The notes below the pieces were generated by a model that made no database searches, was not told the origin of the DNA, and saw nothing but the letters and a program-made list of their open reading frames with translations. Below, piece by piece: positions 1 through 5,280 of a DNA stretch of 5,280 bases. The stretch is from an uncultured Verrucomicrobiae bacterium (GTDB lineage Bacteria; Verrucomicrobiota; Verrucomicrobiia; Verrucomicrobiales; DEV007). Positions within the stretch are counted from its first letter, which is position 1, and every line of letters begins with the position of its first letter. The DNA lies in contig CALDKL010000754.1 of the NCBI GenBank assembly GCA_937898895.1, positions 1 to 5,280 of the forward strand, in the 5' to 3' direction. Made by a program: the position numbers and the translations under genes.

Positions 1-434
1 AAGAGATGGAGCTGACCCTGGGGCGAAACATAGGCAACGGGGTTGCCCAGTTTGCGCACCGACCTCCGCGTTCCCCGCGCGACCCGTGCCCGATCCACCG
101 CGACCTGTGGTTCGCTCCAGATCCCATTGCTGAGATCCGCCGACCAGATCGCGACATCGGAAGCTCCTTCACGGGAACCGCCGAACCAGAACGCGCGGAT
201 CGTGCCGTCGCGCAACTGCACCGCCGTGGCCGAATGGACCGAAGGTGCCTGCGAACCCACGGAAACCCGGCTCATCGAAGTCGGCCCGTCGGCCAGCGCC
301 GCCGGGCGTGCGGCCAGGGGTGTCGACGGGTTCGGATCCGCGACGCGGCGAGAGGCGGACTCTCGCATGGCCATGCCCCAGGAAAGCAGGCAGACTGCGG
401 CGAGAATGCCGCGCTGCAGGTGCTTCGCCCTCAT
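1..434 (-). CDS. Sialidase-like (BNR repeat) exported protein, C-terminus cut by window edge
   Basis: The first 144 codons of a leftward gene are visible and the frame is open through the left edge. Residues 1-8 are basic (MRAKHLQR) and are followed by a hydrophobic stretch at about 9-23, which suggests a signal peptide or membrane anchor. A low-complexity Ala/Pro/Ser linker follows to about residue 60. From residue 66 the sequence resembles the first blades of the BNR_2/sialidase propeller family: VHSATAVQLRDG, then AFWFGGSREGASDVAIWSAD (81-100), then W106-S-E-P and RKLGNPVAY (127-135). Family members hydrolyse or bind terminal sugars outside the cytoplasm, but many have no proven sialidase activity. 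The catalytic Asp, Glu and Tyr would lie beyond the edge, and no FRIP motif is seen in this part. The ATG overlaps the stop of the upstream transpeptidase gene (ATGA), so translation is probably coupled. No Shine-Dalgarno is evident. The family call is by recognition; substrate is unknown. Confidence 0.75.
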   Translation of the reverse strand, partial: MRAKHLQRGILAAVCLLSWGMAMRESASRRVADPNPSTPLAARPAALADGPTSMSRVSVGSQAPSVHSATAVQLRDGTIRAFWFGGSREGASDVAIWSADLSNGIWSEPQVAVDRARVARGTRRSVRKLGNPVAYVSPQGQLHL

Positions 435-1189
435 CGGCGCGACGCCGCCGGGGCGTCGAAGGCAGCGAGAACTCCGTCGGGCAGAGCCAGCGCCGAGAGC
501 GCGGCACGAGGCACCTGGGCGAGCAGCGGTCGTTTCGATGCGTCGAGCCACCCCAGGAGATCGCGCATTCGGGCCTTCGCCATCGCGGTACAGCCCACGG
601 TCGAACGTCCCGGAGCCGACCAGATGTGAAGAAAAATCGCACTTCCCCGCCCGTTCACGACCGGTCTTCGATTGTGGGCGACGACGACGGCGAGATCGTA
701 GAGTCCATCCTCGCGGTGCAGGACCTCGGCCGATTTCCAATCCCGAGGCCCCGGCAGGTCATCGGAACGCACCCATTGATTGTAGTGTGAGGATGCCGGA
801 TCATCGACCCAGAGATCTGCTCGCTCGGTGCGACGATAGGGAAACGCGGGGGACTGCCTCTCCTTCGTTCCAAAGGCTGATTCCAGGACAAAGAGGCCCG
901 CCGGAGCACGTCGATCTCCCTCGCGCTTTTCCGGGCCGGGCAATCCCGCCGGATGAAGTCCGAGTCCCCATCCGAGCCCCCGGTGCCCGAGGGTCACCGG
1001 CCACGAATCGAGCACCTTCCATTCGCGCTCCCGGCATTCCAGCCGAGTGAGGGTGCCCACCGTGCTTTCCCATGCGTCAGCCACCACCAGTACGAGCTGC
1101 CCGCTGCCCTCCATCGGCCCTTCTTCCGCCGGGAGACGGAACACGGTCACCATCAGGACCATCAGCAGAACGGAGATACGAATCATCAT
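431..1189 (-). CDS. L,D-transpeptidase family protein (YkuD-type catalytic domain), exported
   Basis: This 252-residue protein starts with a clear signal peptide: MMIR, a hydrophobic run to about residue 17, and a likely cleavage after L-P-A (19-21), with no lipobox Cys. The body fits the ErfK/YbiS/YcfS/YnhG-like branch (COG3786 type). It has a beta-rich start (QLVLVVADAW), GDRRAPAGLFVLESAFG (91-107), YNQWV (136-140), DLAVVVAHN (165-173), and the catalytic stretch AIFLHIWSAPGRSTVGCTAM (184-203). H188 and C200 are the expected catalytic His and nucleophilic Cys. These enzymes act in the periplasm, making 3-3 peptidoglycan cross-links or attaching proteins or amino acids to tetrapeptide stems; this branch is poorly characterised, so the exact reaction is uncertain. 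Two adjacent ATG codons (1189-1187 and 1186-1184) could start it, with no convincing ribosome binding site to choose between them. It is first of a two-gene unit with the sialidase-like gene. Confidence 0.87.
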   Translation of the reverse strand: MMIRISVLLMVLMVTVFRLPAEEGPMEGSGQLVLVVADAWESTVGTLTRLECREREWKVLDSWPVTLGHRGLGWGLGLHPAGLPGPEKREGDRRAPAGLFVLESAFGTKERQSPAFPYRRTERADLWVDDPASSHYNQWVRSDDLPGPRDWKSAEVLHREDGLYDLAVVVAHNRRPVVNGRGSAIFLHIWSAPGRSTVGCTAMAKARMRDLLGWLDASKRPLLAQVPRAALSALALPDGVLAAFDAPAASRR

Positions 1190-1203
1190 GACACGGACAG
1201 GGG

Positions 1204-1232
1204 AGAATCCGATTCCGCTCCCGCAAAGTCAA
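1204..1232 (-). promoter_or_regulatory. Weak sigma70-like promoter candidate for the transpeptidase/sialidase-like pair
   Basis: Read on the minus strand, TTGACT (1232-1227) matches the -35 consensus at five of six positions. Exactly 17 bases later GATTCT (1209-1204) matches TATAAT at only three of six. The ATG lies 14 bases further on, so the leader would be very short. The spacing is good but the -10 is poor, so this is a candidate only. Confidence 0.3.
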
Positions 1233-1252
1233 CGATTCCCGTGAAACCGCCG

Positions 1253-1275
1253 CACCCCGATTTTCACCCCGATTT
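1253..1275. repeat. Two tandem copies of CACCCCGATTT, period 12 bp
   Basis: CACCCCGATTT occurs at 1253-1263 and again at 1265-1275, separated by one T, so the copies are 12 bp apart. A related sequence, TCCCGATTTTCA, lies at 1332-1343 and differs by one base from the corresponding part of the first copy and its flank. The pair sits about 20 bp upstream of the candidate -35 of the transpeptidase gene, where an activator could bind. Chance is possible for so short a repeat, and no known regulator motif is recognised. Confidence 0.5.
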
Positions 1276-1418
1276 CGACCTTGCTTCCGCTCCCTCTTGG
1301 AAACCGCCAATGAACTGAACCCGCAATAAACTCCCGATTTTCAAGATCAAAAAAACGCACAAAATCGACTTGAGCCATCAGAAAAACAAGAACAGGCAGA
1401 AAGGGCGAATCCGTTACA

Positions 1419-1434
1419 ATACCATATCTTGTGG
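1419..1434 (+). promoter_or_regulatory. NrdR box 1 (distal) upstream of nrdR
   Basis: The 16 bases ATACCATATCTTGTGG match the published NrdR-box consensus, which I recall as acaCwAtATaTwGwgt, at 12 of 16 positions, including the C-to-G core. The site shares the 9-mer ATATCTTGT with a second site exactly 33 bp downstream. NrdR boxes usually come in pairs about three helical turns apart, and such a pair right in front of nrdR is strong context. The match was made by eye. Confidence 0.7.
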
Positions 1435-1445
1435 TCGTTTTTGCA

Positions 1446-1477
1446 TTGACACCCCAATATCTTGTTGCAACTCTTAT
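1446..1477 (+). promoter_or_regulatory. Possible nrdR promoter (TTGACA -35, poor -10)
   Basis: TTGACA at 1446-1451 is a perfect -35 hexamer. No good -10 lies at 17 bases; the best nearby match is TCTTAT at 1472-1477 (four of six), which needs a 20-base spacer. The -35 therefore looks real and the -10 is uncertain. The second NrdR-like box fills the spacer. Confidence 0.4.
1452..1467 (+). promoter_or_regulatory. NrdR box 2 (proximal) upstream of nrdR
   Basis: The 16 bases CCCCAATATCTTGTTG match the NrdR-box consensus at 11 of 16 positions. The 13-base core (1455-1467) is identical to that of the distal site at 11 of 13 positions. It begins immediately after the TTGACA hexamer at 1446-1451, so a bound repressor would cover the spacer of a promoter using that -35. 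Confidence 0.65.
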
Positions 1478-1516
1478 GAGTGAGTCGCATTTTTGCGTTC
1501 ACCGCCCCCTTCCCCC

Positions 1517-2014
1517 ATGCGTTGCATCAAGTGTAGCAGCCTCGACGACAAAGTCATCGATTCCCGTCTTTCCAAGGACGGATTTTCGATCCGGCGGCGT
1601 CGCGAGTGCCTCGATTGCGGGCACCGCTTCACCACCTACGAGCAACTCGAGCGCCGCGATGTGCTGGTCGTGAAGCGCGACGGCACTCGCGAACCGTTCA
1701 AGCGCGAAAAACTGCTCGGCGGCATGATCAAGGCCTGCGAGAAGCGCCGCGTTTCTCTGGAAGTGCTCGAGAACGCGGTCGACGACATCGTCAACGAACT
1801 CACGGCGGACAACCTCAGGGAAATCCCCACTCGCATCATCGGACCGAAGGTGATGGCTCATCTCCAGCACATCGATCCGGTCGCCTTCGTCCGCTATGCC
1901 TCGGTCTACCGTCAATTCCAGGATGTCGGTGAGTTCCACGAGGTGATCGAATCGCTCGAAAACACTCCGATTTCGAATCTTCTCCAGCCCGATCTCTTCG
2001 ATCCGCGACCCTGA
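1517..2014 (+). CDS. nrdR: Transcriptional repressor NrdR
   Basis: This 165-residue protein is a typical NrdR, the zinc-ribbon/ATP-cone repressor that shuts off ribonucleotide reductase genes depending on bound ATP or dATP. The N-terminal zinc ribbon has Cys pairs C3/C6 and C31/C34 (MRCIKC and RRECLDCGHRFTTYE) with the basic patch R26-R29 typical of the DNA-binding half. The ATP-cone runs from about residue 49 to 134: VVKRDGTREPF (51-61), KLLGGMIKACEKR (65-77), the helical middle, and VRYASVYRQF (125-134). The length is slightly above the usual 150-160, with a short extra tail. The ATG at 1517 is chosen because NrdR proteins begin MRC or MxC; an in-frame TTG at 1493 would add eight Pro/Ser-rich residues foreign to the family. 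No Shine-Dalgarno precedes the ATG; the stretch is C-rich. Two NrdR-like boxes lie 50-100 bp upstream, suggesting autoregulation. Confidence 0.96.
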   Translation: MRCIKCSSLDDKVIDSRLSKDGFSIRRRRECLDCGHRFTTYEQLERRDVLVVKRDGTREPFKREKLLGGMIKACEKRRVSLEVLENAVDDIVNELTADNLREIPTRIIGPKVMAHLQHIDPVAFVRYASVYRQFQDVGEFHEVIESLENTPISNLLQPDLFDPRP

Positions 2015-2085
2015 CAGAATCACCTCAGCACTACCCTTTCCCCACAAACACACCAGCACAAACCCGTTCCCCGAGAAAGCACCCC

Positions 2086-2649
2086 ATGATCTCCCTGCCG
2101 CACGCCTTACCCTACATCCGCATCGGTCGGTCCAGTCTCGCGCTCTGCGAATCGGACTGGCTCGACGAAACTCTCACCAACGCCGCCCGCGGCACCGACG
2201 TTCCCGAATGGATGGCCCTCGACATCTCGCGCGGCGTCGAGCGCTTCCTCGCAAACCATTACAAGGGCAGCGTGATCGATTCGGCGGATCTCTTCGCCCG
2301 CATCGAAAAGACTCTCCATGCTCTCGGGCTCGACCATGTCGCCGCGAAGATCGACAAGACCCCGCCGCCCGTGCGCATCTCCCTCAGCGAACTCGCCCGC
2401 CGCGCCGGGGCCGGCTACGAGCTGGCCTTCTTCAATCTGCTCGAGGAGCAACTCCGCTCCGCTGCGAGCGGCGGAGCCTCCGTCGTCGAGGTCCACGGGC
2501 TTCGCAACGGCGTGCGCCGCCTCGTCGCCACCAAAAAATGGACGACTCGCTGCGAGAAGCTCATGGGCGAAATCACTGCGTTTGTCAGCGGTGTGAAAGA
2601 ACGTTTCGACGGCACCCGTCCAGGACTCCACCTCGTCATTGCCCCATGA
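2086..2649 (+). CDS. Uncharacterised protein, possibly with a degenerate ATP-cone-like N-terminal half
   Basis: I do not recognise a named family for this 187-residue soluble protein; it has no signal peptide or membrane segment. Residues about 10-90 align by eye, without major gaps, to the ATP-cone of the neighbouring NrdR. Both show a short strand, a helix of the W25-L-D-E-T-L-T-N-A-A type, a second helix (DISRGVERFLANHY, 46-59), and I-D-S-A-D-L-F-A-R-I-E-K-T-L-H-A-L followed by LDHVAAKI (65-89). The nucleotide-contacting KRDGxxxxF segment is not conserved (IRIGRSSLALC, 11-21), so any nucleotide binding would be altered or lost. The C-terminal half (about 97-187) has helical ELARRAGAGYELAFFNLLEEQ and a basic stretch LRNGVRRLVATKKW (139-152). 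A weak GAGAAAG (2073-2079) lies six bases before the ATG. It follows nrdR by 71 bp and overlaps the HIT gene by ATGA. The gene is secure; the fold is inference. Confidence 0.8.
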   Translation: MISLPHALPYIRIGRSSLALCESDWLDETLTNAARGTDVPEWMALDISRGVERFLANHYKGSVIDSADLFARIEKTLHALGLDHVAAKIDKTPPPVRISLSELARRAGAGYELAFFNLLEEQLRSAASGGASVVEVHGLRNGVRRLVATKKWTTRCEKLMGEITAFVSGVKERFDGTRPGLHLVIAP

Positions 2650-2990
2650 CCCTTTTCGAAAAAATCATCGCCCGCGAGATTCCGGCGGACATCGTGCATG
2701 AGGATGATCTTGCCATCGCCTTTCGCGATATTCATCCACAGGCTCCGACCCACATCCTCGTGATTCCCCGCAAGCCGATCCCGAGGGTGGGCGAAGCTCT
2801 CGCCGAGGACGGACCTCTCCTCGGCCACCTCCTTCTCGTTGCCCAAAGAATCGCCACCGATCTCGGTTTCAATGATCCTTCGAAGGGATTTCGCCTGGTG
2901 ATCAACAACGGCCGCTACGGCGGCGAAGCCGTTCCCCATCTGCATGTCCACCTGCTCTCGGGCCGCGAAATGGGCTGGCCTCCGGGATAG
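2646..2990 (+). CDS. HIT family protein (HinT-like purine nucleotide phosphoramidase/hydrolase)
   Basis: This 114-residue protein is a full-length HinT-type histidine-triad protein. It shows the family start (LFEKIIAREIPADIVHEDD, 3-21), AFRDIHPQAPTHILVIPRKPI (25-45), FRLVINNGRYGGEAVPH (82-98), the triad H98-L-H100-V-H102-L-L, and the conserved tail SGREMGWPPG (105-114). H100 would be the catalytic nucleophile. HinT proteins hydrolyse adenosine or guanosine phosphoramidates and aminoacyl-adenylates in the cytoplasm; the exact substrate here is not shown by sequence. The position usually occupied by Gln or Glu-Cys before the triad is G-E-A-V, within family variation. The ATG overlaps the upstream stop by ATGA and lacks a Shine-Dalgarno, so translation is probably coupled. 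The stop lies 3 bp from the stop of the opposing DUF4838 gene. hinT is the likely orthologue name, but I leave the symbol empty because paralogues exist. Confidence 0.93.
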   Translation: MTLFEKIIAREIPADIVHEDDLAIAFRDIHPQAPTHILVIPRKPIPRVGEALAEDGPLLGHLLLVAQRIATDLGFNDPSKGFRLVINNGRYGGEAVPHLHVHLLSGREMGWPPG

Positions 2991-2993
2991 AGT

Positions 2994-5280
2994 TCACCTC
3001 ATCGGTGCGACCAGCAAGGCCTGGGGCGAGGCCGCAAAGCCGTTCGGCGCATTGAAGAACCAGATCTGCCCGGGAGAGGTGGGACCGAAACTCCAGATGG
3101 TGCCGTCCGCTCCCTTGGGCACGGGAATGGTGACCACTTCGTCGCTCCCCTGGACTTCGGCGATGACCTGGTGGTCCGGTCCGCGCACGGGAAACTTCGG
3201 GCCGCTCGCAAAGAGCTGCAGTTCCTTCGTTCCGGCGGGCACCTGGAAAAACATCTCGCCGAATTGCCCGAGGGGAATGACCCGCTTTCCGCGTTTCGGA
3301 AGCCAGGTGAGCGATTCACCGGGTTTGCGTGTGATGCGCCAGCCGGCGGCACTCTCGTTGCATTCAAAATAATAGACTCCGGCCTTCGGCACCGGAAACG
3401 TCAGCGAATGCACCTCGCCATCGAGCGTCTGGGTGCCCTCGGCGATGAGTTTGCCATCGGCATCCTCCAGCTTCCATTTTGCATCCGCACGATCACGATA
3501 CCACGCGATGGTGCCGACGGTGATGTCGAGGGTGATGGGCGCTCCGTCGCTCCGGATCGCAAAGTGCTCGGGACGCTGCATCGCCTGCTGGTGTGCCTTT
3601 GGCGTTTCCGTCGCGAGGCCGCTGGGCGCGAGTCTCGTGTAGTCGAAGGAGAGTTCCGCCACCTCCATCGGTTGAAAATAATCCAGTCCCTCGCGAAACC
3701 ATTTCTCCGTCTCCTCCCCGGTCACAAATCCGGCCTCCGCCCACGGCTTGGATGCCCGGTCGTTCCTCGCCCAGGTGGGTTCCTCGAATTTCTTTGCGAC
3801 ATCCGCAGCAAAACTGCTCTGGATGGCGTTCCAGTGATTCATGTATTCGTAGCGTGTTCGGTAGGTCAGTGTCAGGATCTCGAGCGAAAGCTGTTTCTGC
3901 CGCGCCTTGTCCTTCTCGTGATCGAGCAGCCAGCGCAGATGATTGTAGCGCAGATAGTGCTTGAGGTGATCGATGCGGGCGAGCACCTCGGGGCGGTCCG
4001 CAGCCAGCCTCGAGGCTTCTTCCAGATCCCGGAACAGGGACCCGAGGAGCTGGCGACTCATGAAGGGTGTCGCCTGCAGCGTCGGCATCCATCGCTCGTA
4101 GTAGCGGCGCATCACGGCGGCGGCGGGACCAAAGGCCTTGTCGAAAAAATCCGCCGTGATCGCCTTCACGTCCGCCTCCGGATCCCACATGAGTTTGTTC
4201 GCGACGTAGTAGCCGAGTCCATGAACGCCCCAGTTGTTGCCGCTTTCCATGTCCAGGCTCGTCGCCCCGAGCGCGGCATTCCTGCGGATGCTGTCCTCGA
4301 TGTGGTCGAGCATTGCCCCTTTTCCACCGGGCAGCTTGTCGAAGTCCCACAACCACACACTGTAGTAATCGTAGAAACCCATCGCCCTGCACTTCGTCGG
4401 CCAGATTTCGCGCAGTTCCTCGAAGGTGTACCGTCCCCGGATGAAGCCCATCGTAAGCTGCACATACACATTCGGCTCCAGCACAAAGTCCGGCGGCTCG
4501 CTGTGTTCGTTGTAGGCGAGCAGACCGACCATTTTTCCCGGGTGGGTCTTTGCGATGGCTTTTGCCGCGTGATTGGCGAGCCCGAAAACACGATTGCTGA
4601 TGCTGCCGAGCTTCAGGCACTCCGCACACTCGCAGTGGCCGCCGCCGTCGGCGCAATCCAGCGAAACCATCTCTCGATCCGGATTCTTCGAAAAGAAATC
4701 CTCGCACCATTTCACCGCAAAATCTCGCACTGCCGGATTGCTGATGCAAAGCTGCGGCTTCTTTCGCTCGCCCTTCACGAGCGCGAGGTATTCGGGATGT
4801 GCATCGAAGATCGCCCGGTGGTTCGCCACCATCGCCTCGTAGGCGTGCCCCGCATAGACACGGAAAGATGACGCCATGCGATTGTGCCGCGCCCAGTCTT
4901 CGTAGTCCTTCGCGCACGAGGAGCCAAGCGGGTGTTTCTTGTCGTCGGGGAACGGCCCGTAGCCATACCAGATGCGCCGAGCGAGGATTTTGGGACGAGA
5001 AAAGAGGGTCGCGTCGGCGACCACACTCGGTCGATTCGGAATCACCTGCCACTCTTTCGCCGGGAAGAACCAGCGACAGCCCAGTTGCTCGAGCAAGGCA
5101 AAGGCCGCATGCGACACCCCGAGGTCGGTCGCGCCCAACAACAGCAGGCGATCCTTGCCCGGATGGATTACAAAAGCCTCTTTCCCATCGTATTCCCCGT
5201 GCAAGGCAAGAGCGTCGCGATACCTGCCGTCGCGATCCACCTCCGCCGCCGTGCCCAGGACGATGCCCCGCATTCCATCG
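2994..5280 (-). CDS. DUF4838 domain-containing, glycoside-hydrolase-like protein, N-terminus cut by window edge
   Basis: About 760 residues of a leftward gene are visible. The frame is open through the right edge, so the ATG at 5273 is probably internal and the signal peptide is missing. Numbered from that Met, residues 1-90 resemble the N-terminal domain that precedes catalytic barrels in alpha-glucuronidase/GH20-like proteins (LLLLGATDLGVSHAAFALLE then LGCRWFFP). The DUF4838 region covers about 95-400: LCISNPAVRDFAVKWCEDFF (175-194), VSLDCADGGGHCECAECLKL (203-222), NRVFGLANHAAKAIAKTHPG (227-246), AYNEHSEPP (253-261), LDMESGNNWGVHGLGYYVAN (340-359), and LMWDPEADVKAITADFF (361-377). A helical segment (about 410-500) follows, then a beta-rich C-terminus (about 570-759) that looks like a carbohydrate-binding or accessory sandwich. 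The family is found in polysaccharide-degrading bacteria and is presumed to act on glycans outside the cytoplasm; activity and substrate here are unknown. It ends tail to tail with the HIT gene. Confidence 0.88.
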   Translation of the reverse strand, partial: DGMRGIVLGTAAEVDRDGRYRDALALHGEYDGKEAFVIHPGKDRLLLLGATDLGVSHAAFALLEQLGCRWFFPAKEWQVIPNRPSVVADATLFSRPKILARRIWYGYGPFPDDKKHPLGSSCAKDYEDWARHNRMASSFRVYAGHAYEAMVANHRAIFDAHPEYLALVKGERKKPQLCISNPAVRDFAVKWCEDFFSKNPDREMVSLDCADGGGHCECAECLKLGSISNRVFGLANHAAKAIAKTHPGKMVGLLAYNEHSEPPDFVLEPNVYVQLTMGFIRGRYTFEELREIWPTKCRAMGFYDYYSVWLWDFDKLPGGKGAMLDHIEDSIRRNAALGATSLDMESGNNWGVHGLGYYVANKLMWDPEADVKAITADFFDKAFGPAAAVMRRYYERWMPTLQATPFMSRQLLGSLFRDLEEASRLAADRPEVLARIDHLKHYLRYNHLRWLLDHEKDKARQKQLSLEILTLTYRTRYEYMNHWNAIQSSFAADVAKKFEEPTWARNDRASKPWAEAGFVTGEETEKWFREGLDYFQPMEVAELSFDYTRLAPSGLATETPKAHQQAMQRPEHFAIRSDGAPITLDITVGTIAWYRDRADAKWKLEDADGKLIAEGTQTLDGEVHSLTFPVPKAGVYYFECNESAAGWRITRKPGESLTWLPKRGKRVIPLGQFGEMFFQVPAGTKELQLFASGPKFPVRGPDHQVIAEVQGSDEVVTIPVPKGADGTIWSFGPTSPGQIWFFNAPNGFAASPQALLVAPMR

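Larger units (their letters stand above)
1190..1516. other. Divergent intergenic region between the transpeptidase gene and nrdR
   Basis: These 327 bases separate two divergent genes, and I find no convincing gene in them. The part from about 1320 to 1480 is clearly more AT-rich than the flanking genes, as expected for promoter DNA. It contains a weak leftward promoter candidate (1204-1232), a 12-bp-period direct repeat (1253-1275) with a third imperfect copy near 1332-1343, two NrdR-box-like sites (1419-1434 and 1452-1467), a TTGACA hexamer between those sites (1446-1451), and a small imperfect hairpin at 1480-1502. Short open frames across it lack family resemblance or a ribosome binding site. 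Confidence 0.7.

Noticed and set aside
43..1050. Rightward open frame of about 335 codons opposite the transpeptidase and sialidase-like genes
   Set aside because: Arg/Pro-rich translation with no domain; the opposite strand carries two proteins with clear motifs and signal peptides.
1493..1516. Upstream TTG start for nrdR
   Set aside because: It would add a Pro/Ser-rich octapeptide before the conserved MRCxxC start and has no ribosome binding site.
1476..1673. ATG at 1476 opening an out-of-frame reading frame overlapping the nrdR start (possible leader peptide)
   Set aside because: It runs deep into nrdR in the wrong frame, has a composition expected of a shadow frame, and lacks a ribosome binding site.
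1499..2059. Leftward open frame opposite nrdR
   Set aside because: Antisense to a highly conserved gene, with no family resemblance.
2015..2085. Terminator or promoter between nrdR and the next gene
   Set aside because: No hairpin with a T-run and no convincing -35/-10 pair is visible, so co-transcription is the simpler reading.
3171..4871. Long rightward open frame of about 566 codons opposite the DUF4838 gene
   Set aside because: It is antisense to a protein with clear family motifs, has no recognisable domain, and is a typical GC-rich shadow frame.
3493..5052. Second long leftward frame (about 519 codons) inside the DUF4838 gene
   Set aside because: Same strand but shifted frame; Arg/Gly/Ala-rich low-complexity translation without motifs, whereas the other frame matches the family throughout.

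Overview
The window is GC-rich (about 60%) chromosomal DNA. It encodes a large DUF4838-type carbohydrate-active protein, an exported L,D-transpeptidase and a sialidase-like protein next to ordinary housekeeping genes. DUF4838 proteins are common in Verrucomicrobiota, Planctomycetota and Bacteroidota. With the high GC and weak or absent Shine-Dalgarno sequences, a Verrucomicrobiota-like host is my best guess; this is inference, not proof. I see no tRNA, rRNA, CRISPR array, insertion sequence or phage gene.

Layout. Positions 1-1189 hold two minus-strand genes for exported proteins, transcribed leftward: an L,D-transpeptidase (431-1189) and, overlapping it by ATGA, a BNR/sialidase-like protein cut by the left edge (1-434). 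A 327-bp divergent intergenic region (1190-1516) follows. It carries a short direct repeat and a weak promoter candidate facing the transpeptidase. Near the other gene it has two 33-bp-spaced copies of an NrdR-box-like sequence. Positions 1517-2990 hold a rightward three-gene cluster: nrdR, a small uncharacterised protein (2086-2649) and a HIT/HinT-family protein (2646-2990) overlapping it by ATGA. From 2994 to beyond the right edge runs a leftward DUF4838 protein that meets the HIT gene tail to tail with a 3-bp gap.

How they fit. NrdR represses ribonucleotide reductase genes according to ATP/dATP status. The tandem boxes just upstream of nrdR suggest it represses itself and perhaps the following genes. 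The second gene appears, by eye, to have a degenerate ATP-cone-like fold in its N-terminal half, so it may be a diverged nucleotide-sensing relative encoded next to NrdR. The HIT protein is a nucleotide hydrolase or transferase, so the cluster may have a loose nucleotide theme. The left-hand pair is an envelope/export unit, and the DUF4838 gene looks like an independent glycan-related gene.

The most interesting points are the paired NrdR boxes, the ATP-cone-like neighbour of NrdR, and the repeat-bearing upstream region of the transpeptidase/sialidase-like pair.
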